Source of the DNA: Rhizobium sp. CB3090
GTDB taxonomy: Bacteria; Pseudomonadota; Alphaproteobacteria; Rhizobiales; Rhizobiaceae
Length of the DNA: 64,000 nt
Assembly (NCBI RefSeq): GCF_029714285.1
Contig: NZ_CP121662.1
Location: 1,984,001 to 2,048,000, forward strand
Reading direction: 5' to 3'
The stretch's first letter is position 1, and each line of letters opens with the position of its first letter. Below, one piece after another: positions 44,322 through 51,988 of the stretch. The notes beneath the pieces are model-generated. The model did no database searches, was not told where the DNA came from, and worked only from the letters and a program-made list of their open reading frames with translations. Both the position numbers and the translations under genes were made by a program.

Positions 44322-45458
44322 TCAACGAATGCGCTTACCGTTTTCGCTAAATACCAATAGCGTCTCAGGCGTCATCGTCAGTTCCACCGGCTCGCCTGGT
44401 CTTGGGCGGTGATCGCTGCGGCATTCAATCGTCAGTTCAGTGCCGGTGCGGGTCAGTGCATGCAGGTATGCGATACCGCCGAGTTCCTCGATGAACTCCG
44501 CCTTCACCTGCAGCGCGACTGACCGAACCTGGCCGTCCAGCACCAATTGCTCAGGCCGGACCCCAATGAAAACCTTGGCTCCGGTCTGCGGCAAAGCGCC
44601 CTTTAGAGGCAGGACGATCGGGATTTCGGGCTGATCATCAAGCGCGATGACCAGACGACCGTCAGCGTTGCCGACGACCTTGCCAGAGAGGAAATTCATC
44701 GCCGGCGAACCGATAAAACCGGCAACAAACATGTTGTCGGGATTGCGATAGAGATCGAGCGGCGCCCCAACCTGCTGCACCACGCCGGACTTCAGCACAA
44801 CGATCTTGTCGGCGAGCGTCATCGCTTCGACTTGGTCGTGGGTGACATAGACCATGGTTGCACCGATCTGGCGATGCAGCCGGGCTATCTCCATCCGCAT
44901 CTTCACGCGCAGTTCCGCATCAAGGTTCGACAGCGGCTCGTCGAATAGAAAAACCCGAGGTTGGCGGACAATGGCACGACCGATGGCAACGCGCTGCCGC
45001 TGGCCGCCGGAAAGCTGGCTGGGTTTGCTCTTCAGATAATCGGTGAGACGCAGGATCTCAGCAGCCGACTGCACCTTCTCGGCAATCTCAGCCTTAGGCC
45101 GGCCCGCCACCGACAGGCTGAACGCCATATTGTCGAAGACGGTCAGATGCGGATAAAGCGCATAGGATTGGAAGACCATGGCGACGCCGCGGGTGGAAGC
45201 TTCCTTATGCGTGACATCCCGCCCCTCGATCTCGATCCGCCCGCCTGATGTTTCCTCCAATCCGGCAATCATGCGCAACAAGGTCGATTTTCCACAGCCG
45301 GACGGACCGACGAAAACGGCAAACTCGCCCTGCTCTATTTTGATATCAACACCGTGAACGACCTTCAGCGCGCCGAAGGACTTGCTGACATCGGTCAACT
45401 GGATTCCTAAATTCTGGACTTTCGCATTCTGAAAATCGGCAGTCTGAATTCCTACCAT
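44322..45458 (-). CDS. carbohydrate ABC transporter ATPase (UgpC/MalK type)
   Basis: A 378-residue ATPase: Walker [11 protein letters not shown]-loop [12 protein letters not shown], signature [14 protein letters not shown], Walker [15 protein letters not shown]-loop [14 protein letters not shown] and a C-terminal TOBE domain (FIGVRPEQLVLDG). It carries an extra N-terminal stretch of about 17 residues with repeated Gln/Asn before IQLTDVSKSF; a later start is possible. It is transcribed after the GH51 gene and before the binding protein. Confidence 0.92.
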   Translation of the reverse strand: MVGIQTADFQNAKVQNLGIQLTDVSKSFGALKVVHGVDIKIEQGEFAVFVGPSGCGKSTLLRMIAGLEETSGGRIEIEGRDVTHKEASTRGVAMVFQSYALYPHLTVFDNMAFSLSVAGRPKAEIAEKVQSAAEILRLTDYLKSKPSQLSGGQRQRVAIGRAIVRQPRVFLFDEPLSNLDAELRVKMRMEIARLHRQIGATMVYVTHDQVEAMTLADKIVVLKSGVVQQVGAPLDLYRNPDNMFVAGFIGSPAMNFLSGKVVGNADGRLVIALDDQPEIPIVLPLKGALPQTGAKVFIGVRPEQLVLDGQVRSVALQVKAEFIEELGGIAYLHALTRTGTELTIECRSDHRPRPGEPVELTMTPETLLVFSENGKRIR

Positions 45459-45532
45459 GAGCCTGATCCTCCCGTGATCAACTCTACCTCTGGGCAGCGG
45501 TCTCTTCCGCCACTGCCCAGGGGACCAGCCTG

Positions 45533-47053
45533 TTAGGCCAATGCGACTGACAACAGGATGAAATGGTAAGATTTCGGCGGCAGCTTGCCTGCAAGAGCGC
45601 CCTCATCCGTGAGAACGAGACCGGAGCCGTCCTTCGGTACAACAGTGTGTTGTGCGTCGACCGTATTTCGGGCCCTGAGATCTTCGCCGACCATAACTGT
45701 GTGCTTCTCAACTTTAACGTTCTTGAAGCCTTGAAGCGCAACGGAAAGATCGAGCGACTGATCAACGCTGCGATTGACGGCAAAAATCGCAATGCTCTTG
45801 CTACCCTCATGCAGCACCGCCGATATGTCGAGGTAAGGCACATCCTGAGCGACCTCGCAATCATAGGTCGGACCGGATGTCGAGACGTTCAACGCCGTGC
45901 CACGTCCATACTTGGACGCAAGCTGCAACGGATAGTAGATAGTTTGACGCCAAGCCGAGCCATCGGCGCGCGTCAGAATTGGCGCGATGACATTCACAAG
46001 CTGAGCCATGCAGGCGATCTTGACGCGGTCGGAGCGGCGGATGAACACGTTAAGGAGCGAGGCGACGAATAATGCGTCCTCTAGATTATAGACCTCTTCA
46101 AGCAGCGCCGGCGCTTCCGGCCAGTTCCAACTGGCGATGCGCTCGCCATCCTCCTTGCGATCGTGATACCAGACATTCCATTCGTCGAAACAGATCTTCA
46201 CATCACGCTTCGAGCGCTTCTTTGCCTTGATATAGTCGATGATACCGCCGACGGTGACGATGTAACGGTCGAGATCCATCGCCTTGGCGAAGTAGTTGAG
46301 CGTATCCTGTTCCTCATTGCCGAAATATTTATGCAACGAAATATAATCCACGCTCTCATAGGCCTGATCTAGAACGGTCGCCTCCCATTCAGGATAGCTC
46401 TTCATCTTGTCATTGGACGAACCGCAAGCCACCGTTTCGAGGGTCTTATCGAAATATTTGAATGCCTTGCTGACCTCGTTGGCTAGATGGCCATATTCAG
46501 CAGCACTTTTATGGCCGACCTGCCAGGGGCCATCCAACTCGTTGCCGAGGCACCAGATGCGGACGTTGTGCGGGTCCTTGTAGCCATGCTTGGCGCGTAG
46601 ATCGCTCCAATAAGTGCCGCTCGGATGATTGCAATATTCGAGGAAATTGCGGGCGTCATCGAGGCCGCGCGAACCGAGGTTCATGGCAAGCATCATCTCG
46701 GTCTTGGCAAGCTTCGCCCAATCGGCGAATTCGTTGACGCCGACCTGATTGGTCTCCCGCGTCCGCCATGCAAGGTCGAGGCGCACTGGCCGCTCATCAC
46801 GCGGACCGATACCGTCCTCCCAGCGATAGGCCGAAACGAAATTGCCGCCGGGATAGCGGACGATCGGCATATCGAGATCGCGGACATACTCCAGAACATC
46901 CTGGCGAAACCCGTTCTTGTCGGCCGTTTCGTGCCCCGGTTCATAAATTCCGGTATAAACCGCCCGACCCATATGCTCCAAGAACGAGCCGAAGACCCGC
47001 TTATCGACGTTGGAAACGGTAAAATCCTTGTTGATGATGGCTTCAGCTTTCAT
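45533..47053 (-). CDS. alpha-L-arabinofuranosidase, GH51
   Basis: A 506-residue enzyme that releases arabinofuranose from arabinan, arabinoxylan or their oligomers. It has the acid/base Glu172 in WCLGNELDGPWQVG, the nucleophile Glu291 in ICFDEWNVWYH, and the YPGGNFVSAYRWEDGIGP segment of the family. No signal peptide is present, so it acts in the cytoplasm on imported oligosaccharides. First gene of the minus-strand locus, followed by the ATPase, binding protein and permeases. Confidence 0.95.
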   Translation of the reverse strand: MKAEAIINKDFTVSNVDKRVFGSFLEHMGRAVYTGIYEPGHETADKNGFRQDVLEYVRDLDMPIVRYPGGNFVSAYRWEDGIGPRDERPVRLDLAWRTRETNQVGVNEFADWAKLAKTEMMLAMNLGSRGLDDARNFLEYCNHPSGTYWSDLRAKHGYKDPHNVRIWCLGNELDGPWQVGHKSAAEYGHLANEVSKAFKYFDKTLETVACGSSNDKMKSYPEWEATVLDQAYESVDYISLHKYFGNEEQDTLNYFAKAMDLDRYIVTVGGIIDYIKAKKRSKRDVKICFDEWNVWYHDRKEDGERIASWNWPEAPALLEEVYNLEDALFVASLLNVFIRRSDRVKIACMAQLVNVIAPILTRADGSAWRQTIYYPLQLASKYGRGTALNVSTSGPTYDCEVAQDVPYLDISAVLHEGSKSIAIFAVNRSVDQSLDLSVALQGFKNVKVEKHTVMVGEDLRARNTVDAQHTVVPKDGSGLVLTDEGALAGKLPPKSYHFILLSVALA

Positions 47054-47142
47054 CGTGTTCCCTCGCTCATTGCTGTTGGTTGCGGGCGAGGTTATGATGA
47101 AAGATTTTTTTATTCAAGTTTTTTGTTTTATATCGTGATTTT

Positions 47143-47156
47143 TGATTTATAAATCA
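47143..47156. promoter_or_regulatory. 14-bp palindrome in the AT-rich region upstream of the GH51 gene
   Basis: TGATTTATAAATCA is a perfect palindrome ending on the stop codon of the nitronate monooxygenase-like gene. With TTTTTGAT as its left extension, it shares the half-site TTTTTGAT...ATCA with the 22-bp palindrome at 44293, though with a different spacing. The next 90 bases towards GH51 are very AT-rich and probably hold its promoter. Confidence 0.4.
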
Positions 47157-48239
47157 GCTCCTCGCCAGCCGTGTCATAAGCGCGATTGCGTCCTTCGCCA
47201 AAAGAGCGGTCAGCTCAGCCGACGGGAGCGGTTGCGCCAGTTTGGCAGCCTGGCCGGACCAGAGATTGGTGAAATCGCCGGAACCGGCCGCTTCGGCCTT
47301 GGCGCGCAAAGGCGCTAAGGCACCGCCGGCCGTGGGAAATGCCGGCGCAAAACGAGAGAGCGGCCCCACTTCGCGCATAATGCGATTCATCACGCCCCTC
47401 GCAGCCCGGCCGGTGAAAACATTGGTCAAAGCGGTATTGTCATCGCCGGCGTGTTCCAGAGCGGCACGATGAACCAAAGGAATTTTCGCCTCAGGTGTAA
47501 ACAGATAGCTCGTGCCGATCTGCGCTGCGGAAGCGCCAAGTGCGAAAGCGGCCGCAATTCCACGCCCGTCTGCAATTCCACCAGCGGCAATAACGGGGAC
47601 TGTGACAGCATCGGCAACCTGCGGCACCAGCGCCATCGTCCCGACCTGCGTCGCCATATCCTGCGTCAGGAAATTGCCGCGATGGCCGCCGGCCTCGAAG
47701 CCCATGGCGATGACAGCATGGACACCACGCTCAACAAGCCACCGCGCCTCTGCCACCGTGGTCGCCGAGGAGATGATCTTCGCTCCGGTTGCTCGCACCC
47801 TTTGGACCAAGTCCGCATCAGGCAGCCCAAAATGAAAGCTGACAACCTCGGGCCGATAAGTCTCTACAATTTCACAGAAGGAAATATCGAACGGCGCGCG
47901 GCCGCCAGCCGGCACCGGTGCGGCAGGATCAAGCCCCGCCTCGACATAATAGGGGGCAAGACGCGCCCGCCATGCCATGTGTCGAGCGGGATCGTCTTCA
48001 GGCATGGTGTGCGCAAAAAAATTCACATTGATCGGTTTTTTCGTCGCCGCTCGTATCATATCCAGAGCCGTTCGGAGTTGCTCGGCATTGTACTGCGCAC
48101 TCGGCAGGGATCCGAGCCCACCAGCCTCGCTCACCGCAATCACCATCTCTGGTGTCGTCGCGCCTGCCATAGGCGCCTGGATGATGGGAATGTTGATGTC
48201 GAATAGATCAAGGATCCGGGTATCTGGCCATTGGCTCAT
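47154..48239 (-). CDS. nitronate monooxygenase / 2-nitropropane dioxygenase-like flavoprotein
   Basis: A 361-residue FMN-binding TIM barrel: INIPIIQAPMAGATTPEMVIAVSEAGGLGSLPSAQ, VSFHFGLPD, VIAMGFEAGGHRGNF (substrate and flavin loop with His), VPVIAAGGIADGRGIAAAFALGASAAQIGTSYLFTPEA. These are the class I NMO motifs. It oxidises alkyl nitronates such as propionate-3-nitronate; other members are enoyl reductase-like. The ATG at 48239 with AAAGGTG upstream is used; a GTG three codons earlier is in frame. Confidence 0.9.
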   Translation of the reverse strand: MSQWPDTRILDLFDINIPIIQAPMAGATTPEMVIAVSEAGGLGSLPSAQYNAEQLRTALDMIRAATKKPINVNFFAHTMPEDDPARHMAWRARLAPYYVEAGLDPAAPVPAGGRAPFDISFCEIVETYRPEVVSFHFGLPDADLVQRVRATGAKIISSATTVAEARWLVERGVHAVIAMGFEAGGHRGNFLTQDMATQVGTMALVPQVADAVTVPVIAAGGIADGRGIAAAFALGASAAQIGTSYLFTPEAKIPLVHRAALEHAGDDNTALTNVFTGRAARGVMNRIMREVGPLSRFAPAFPTAGGALAPLRAKAEAAGSGDFTNLWSGQAAKLAQPLPSAELTALLAKDAIALMTRLARS

Positions 48240-48415
48240 CACAAGCACCTTTCATCTTCGGTGTCCGCCAGCCATCATTACCACCCAACGCGGGCGGCGA
48301 TAATGATTAGTGCAGATGAACTCATTGCATTAGTCGGTGGACCCAAGATCTCATTCTGCAGACTGGATCAACCTGCCTCAGCAAACACTGCCGGGAAAGA
48401 CTACAAAAAACGCAA

Positions 48416-48447
48416 ACAAAAAAGGCCCTCTCTTGTTAGGGAGAGGG
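48416..48447 (-). terminator. terminator at the end of the phage module
   Basis: On the minus strand CCCTCTC, an 8-base loop and GAGAGGG are followed by CC and a run of T. It is located about 90 bases after the last small membrane-protein gene. The surrounding 48240-48533 stretch holds no credible gene, tRNA or recognisable attachment site. Confidence 0.7.
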
Positions 48448-48533
48448 AGATAAGGAAATAGCCGGTACACAGCAAAATCGTCTCATTCACCAGAGAGAAT
48501 GAAATGCGATGATCCGGTATATGATGGTGGTGG

Positions 48534-48863
48534 TCAGGGCACAGCCCTTCCACCTCTTATCCATCGGGAAATCGAATCGAAAATCAGGTCGGCGATCCAC
48601 ATGGCACAGACGCCGACCACGAAGGCCGTCGCATTCATGGCAGCGGCGTCCTTTTGCGGCAGCGGCCAATTGAAAGCGCGCAAATAGTAAAGCGCAGGCT
48701 CTGTCAGATAAGCTGCCGCCAACGCCCCGCAAATAGGCGACGCAATAATTTCTCTGGTGGTATATCGACGACGGGATAAGCCGCGCAAAATGCCGCCGGA
48801 GAGACCGGCGATGACGACTCCGGCCTTGATGCCCAACGCATCGAGAAATTCGTTCACCGTCAT
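48534..48863 (-). CDS. small membrane protein, holin-like
   Basis: 109 residues with two or three hydrophobic segments (GIKAGVVIAGLSGGILRGL; PICGALAAAYLTEPALYYL; TAFVVGVCAMWIADLIFDSI) and a charged C-terminal end. This layout and the position next to the endolysin and lipoprotein genes suit a phage holin or a phage-encoded inner-membrane protein. No sequence motif proves it. Confidence 0.6.
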   Translation of the reverse strand: MTVNEFLDALGIKAGVVIAGLSGGILRGLSRRRYTTREIIASPICGALAAAYLTEPALYYLRAFNWPLPQKDAAAMNATAFVVGVCAMWIADLIFDSISRWIRGGRAVP

Positions 48864-48933
48864 GATTTATCTCTGCAAACTCTTGATCAGAATCTATCAC
48901 CTCTCGCCAAGCAATATGGTCACGAGGGCGCTA

Positions 48934-49185
48934 TCATTTAACGATAGGCGGCTGAGGCTTCACCAAACCGGAGAGTCCATCGCGGGTTATATTAATCACG
49001 ATCTTGAGCACGCCGAGGGCCGCAACGACATAGGCCGTGTAGCTCGGGCCGATAAAGGATCGCGAACATTCCAGTGTGCCATCGCCCAACTGTGTGCAAC
49101 CGGTCGCCAGGAGAATGGCGACCAACAGCGCCGACAGAATGATAAGTATGTTCAAAACATTATGCAGAGCATTGGTATTCAACAT
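48934..49185 (-). CDS. small two-helix membrane protein of the lysis cassette
   Basis: 83 residues. One hydrophobic segment (NVLNILIILSALLVAILLATGC) is followed by a short loop with two more Cys, and a second segment (SYTAYVVAALGVLKIVINI) leads to a Pro-rich tail. AAAGGAA lies just upstream of the ATG. A holin or antiholin role is a guess from context. Confidence 0.6.
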   Translation of the reverse strand: MLNTNALHNVLNILIILSALLVAILLATGCTQLGDGTLECSRSFIGPSYTAYVVAALGVLKIVINITRDGLSGLVKPQPPIVK

Positions 49186-49212
49186 GATATTTCCTTTATC
49201 AAGTTGTGAAAT

Positions 49213-49530
49213 TTACTGTGCCTGTTGGGCGGCATTGAGAGCGGAACTGATTGTCGCGTAGGCCTGCGCCACCTGTGCCACAACATCCGCGGCTGTTTCG
49301 CGCTCCGGATTGACGCAAAGGTTCTGGACGCCGACATAAACTGCGGCTTCTTTGTCAATTGCCGATTGTTTGACCGTACCAACAACGGCAATTGACAAGA
49401 AGGCGGCGTGTGCAGTTTCCAACGCTTGACAAGTCTTCGGGAGATTTTGCCGAATTGCGTTATCGATTAATGCCGTTTGACAGCCGGACAAAGCAAATCC
49501 GACCGCCGCCGCTAAGAGCGGAGTACGCAT
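49213..49530 (-). CDS. small lipoprotein, possible outer-membrane spanin
   Basis: 105 residues from the ATG at 49530 (AAAGGA upstream). The first 17 residues form a lipoprotein signal (MRTPLLAAAVGFALSGC, lipobox ALSGC). The mature part is mainly helical (TCQALETAHAAFLSIAVVG ... TAADVVAQVAQAYATISSAL). Its place between endolysin and membrane proteins fits an o-spanin-like lysis lipoprotein. No overlapping i-spanin gene was found. Confidence 0.65.
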   Translation of the reverse strand: MRTPLLAAAVGFALSGCQTALIDNAIRQNLPKTCQALETAHAAFLSIAVVGTVKQSAIDKEAAVYVGVQNLCVNPERETAADVVAQVAQAYATISSALNAAQQAQ

Positions 49531-49591
49531 ATGATAATCCTTTGCTAGAAAGAAATGGTCGTATTGAACCGCCGCAGTCTTGCGACGCCAA

Positions 49592-50224
49592 CTACTGCGC
49601 CGCTTCGATTGCCGCGGTGAAGGACTTGGCAAAGTCCGCTATGTCTGCGGCTCGATCCGTGCTGTTGATGATCCTACGGGCACCTGTCCAGTCGGTAATC
49701 TTGGCGCCGAAGTAGTCGGCCAGTTTCTTGCCCGTAAACCGGCCATTGATCATGCCGTCGAACAAGATCTCGATGGCCTTGGCAGGATCGAGAGCCTTGT
49801 CGGGCTGCTCAGAAATACCGAACTTCACGTAATTGTCGTAACCGGTAATCTGTACCAGACCTCGCCCACGATAGCGCCATCCATCGCCACTTGCCTCATC
49901 GCCATTGCCCATGCGGCTCGCATATGCACGATTGGCGATACGTTGTGGCTGTCGGGCATAGATCGCCGCTTGCGTTGCCGTAAAATATTTCGGAAATGTC
50001 GCCTTAAGACCAGCGGCCGAGTAGTTGAGATTTTCCACGATGGCGCACATCGTATTATCTGTTTCATGATAGGTCGTCGCCAGCATGTAGGAGAGCCAGC
50101 GCACATCAAATGAGCCAGCCTCCCAGGCATCGAGGATGGCCTCCATGCCGTTCACTTGATTTTGCGACAGCCGTCCGCGGAACAGCGATGAGCGCAGCAC
50201 CGCGAAGAATTTCGCACGATCCAT
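49592..50224 (-). CDS. phage endolysin, GH19 chitinase-like
   Basis: A 210-residue lysozyme-type GH19 protein: TYHETDNTMCAIVENLNYSAAGLKATFPKYF with His53-Glu54 (catalytic Glu region), then GDGWRYRGRGLVQITGYDNYVK, and a C-terminal helical part. These cut peptidoglycan glycan strands. No signal peptide is present, so it needs a holin for export. The ATG at 50224 has AAAGGA upstream; a longer frame exists. A 250-base non-coding gap with a GCCCGC/GCGGGC hairpin near 50363 separates it from the tail genes. Confidence 0.9.
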   Translation of the reverse strand: MDRAKFFAVLRSSLFRGRLSQNQVNGMEAILDAWEAGSFDVRWLSYMLATTYHETDNTMCAIVENLNYSAAGLKATFPKYFTATQAAIYARQPQRIANRAYASRMGNGDEASGDGWRYRGRGLVQITGYDNYVKFGISEQPDKALDPAKAIEILFDGMINGRFTGKKLADYFGAKITDWTGARRIINSTDRAADIADFAKSFTAAIEAAQ

Positions 50225-50474
50225 GAATGATCCTTTGGCTAATGTTAAATTCGGCAGCAAAGCCTTGAAGATCGCAACGATCGTCTCGAATGCGGGCAAT
50301 TCAGTCGGCAGGTTCTATTCCTGACCCAACTCCGGTTTCCGGTTTTGCCTCCAGTTGCGGCCCGCGCCTGTGCGGGCTGTTCAACGAGACTATCGACGCA
50401 AAATGTTCCACCTTACCTTGCAGAAACTCATTCTACTTCTTAAGGGAATTCACGAGGGCAGGCATCGAATCCCG

Positions 50475-51125
50475 TTACGCCGCAGTCGGCCAAGCGAAGG
50501 CGTCGACGTCAGCTGCGGTCTTGATCGTGCCCGCAGTGATGGCCTTAACAACCGCATCCTCAGCCGCAAAACTAGCCTGCACATGAGCGCCGACTGCATT
50601 GGCGACAGCCGTCACTTGCTCGGCCGTCAGATTGACGAAGCCATTCGCAGTCTTGAAATTTACGGTGACGGAGGGGTTGGCCTGCACATAAGCATAAGCA
50701 CCGATGATGAGTGCCTGGCTCTGCCGATCGGTGGAAACCGTCATGCCGTCAAACACGATGCCGCCAGTCTCTACGGCATAACGTTTGGTCGCCGCATAAG
50801 CCTGCAAATCGACCGGTACTGGCTCGGGTGACCAGGCGGCAACGATAGATACCAAGCTCGGCGGCGCTTCTGGCCAATCGCCAGCGGCGTCGACCAACGT
50901 AATTTCTTGCTTGCTGAGCTGGTCGATGATCGCATCCTTATCAGACGCCGGCAGCTCGCTTGCAATCTTGGCAGCCAGCGCCAGCCAATAGTCTTTGACA
51001 TTGTAGATTTGCTGTCTGCCGAGCCAGAAAGCGGCCGACGCCATCCAGCGATCAGCCTTGTTCTCTGCACGCGCCGACAACAGCGCCTCGATCATCGGTT
51101 CGTACATACTGTCTAGGCGATACAT
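50475..51125 (-). CDS. DUF4376 phage tail-associated protein
   Basis: 216 residues. The C-terminal half (TDRQSQALIIGAYAYVQANPSVTVNFKTANGFVNLTAEQVTAVANAVGAHVQASFAAEDAVV) is the DUF4376 domain found near tail fibres in many phages, often as a fibre-assembly or chaperone gene. The N-terminal half is helical and specific to this element. It follows the J-like gene and two small genes, as a fibre accessory would. Confidence 0.85.
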   Translation of the reverse strand: MYRLDSMYEPMIEALLSARAENKADRWMASAAFWLGRQQIYNVKDYWLALAAKIASELPASDKDAIIDQLSKQEITLVDAAGDWPEAPPSLVSIVAAWSPEPVPVDLQAYAATKRYAVETGGIVFDGMTVSTDRQSQALIIGAYAYVQANPSVTVNFKTANGFVNLTAEQVTAVANAVGAHVQASFAAEDAVVKAITAGTIKTAADVDAFAWPTAA

Positions 51126-51143
51126 AGCGGTCTTTCCTTTCTG

Positions 51144-51563
51144 TCAGGTTTGGGCATAAGCGCGTACGTCCCGCCAATCGATGACGGCGGCGGCGCGAAT
51201 TTCTGGAGCCGTGGCAGCTGCGGCAAGCGCGGCTTTTGCCGATCGGCGAAGGCTTTCGATCATCATCGCGGCGTTCGTCCAATGCTGATCTCGAGCGAGA
51301 ATCTCGATCGCCTTTTCGAAGCGGCTAACGCCATCTTCAGCGGCTTCGGCAGTAATGTGGGGCGTTTCGCCGTCTGGTACGTTGACACCCTGTTGCCGGT
51401 CGGCGACGATCGACAGGGCTTCCTGACCCTTGAGCCGATAGACCGTATCTTGACCAGGCGCGAGGGTGATGAATAACCCTCGTGCGTCCGCGGCTTGCGC
51501 TTCGATATCTTTGGCTATCCGTTTCCTGAGCTGTTCAAGGTCGGCGCGACGATCAAACCGCAT
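51144..51563 (-). CDS. phage tail-associated hypothetical protein
   Basis: 139 residues, charged and helical at both ends (RADLEQLRKRIAKDIEAQAADARGLF; MMIESLRRSAKAALAAAATAPEIRAAAVIDW) with a small beta part between (TVYRLKGQEALSIVADRQQG). GAGGTG lies 7 bases before the ATG. It overlaps the upstream gene by 11 bases. Function unknown. Confidence 0.75.
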   Translation of the reverse strand: MRFDRRADLEQLRKRIAKDIEAQAADARGLFITLAPGQDTVYRLKGQEALSIVADRQQGVNVPDGETPHITAEAAEDGVSRFEKAIEILARDQHWTNAAMMIESLRRSAKAALAAAATAPEIRAAAVIDWRDVRAYAQT

Positions 51564-51984
51564 GAATTGTCACCTCGAAATCTCGATAGGCGGCCGGCGC
51601 CTGGAAAGAAAATTCGTGATCGCCGGGCACGTCGGTGACAAATTCGAAGATGTTGTCCTCGATGGCGACGATCGCGCCGTCGTGAATGACCGAAGTCCCG
51701 ACCGGCAGGGCAAAGCGCACCGTGTCCACGCCGTCAGCGCTAACGGTGTACTCGGTGGCATCGAGGGCCGTGCCCTTGGCAGTGATGATACCGTCCAGGA
51801 CATAGCAATGCGCGTCGATATCGCGACGGTATCGGTCGGCCGGCACTTCCACAGCCTTAAAACCCTCGCCATAGATGCCGGCATAGTGCGGCAGCAGGCT
51901 CAAGGCGCAATCGCCGCTTTGGCGGATCGCGCCGTCAGGGCCATAGACGATGTAGTGGATCGTTCTGTCTTCTAACGCGGTCAC
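51553..51984 (-). CDS. phage tail-associated hypothetical protein
   Basis: 143 residues, largely beta (IHYIVYGPDGAIRQSGDCALSLLPHYAG ... VRFALPVGTSVIHDGAIVAIEDNIFEFVTDVPGDHEFSFQAPAAYRDFEVTIHAV). It starts at a GTG with GAGGT six bases upstream and begins four bases after the J-like gene. It looks like a fibre-tip accessory or small beta-sandwich protein. Confidence 0.75.
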   Translation of the reverse strand: MTALEDRTIHYIVYGPDGAIRQSGDCALSLLPHYAGIYGEGFKAVEVPADRYRRDIDAHCYVLDGIITAKGTALDATEYTVSADGVDTVRFALPVGTSVIHDGAIVAIEDNIFEFVTDVPGDHEFSFQAPAAYRDFEVTIHAV

Positions 51985-51988
51985 GGAG

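Noticed and set aside
48240..48533. tRNA or attachment site at the left edge of the phage module
   Set aside because: No cloverleaf or 3' tRNA end was seen, and no matching direct repeat was found by eye at the other side of the module.
48487..48900. Second minus-strand frame covering the holin-like gene
   Set aside because: It is the out-of-frame shadow of the 109-residue membrane protein; it lacks hydrophobic segments and has an Arg/His-rich composition.
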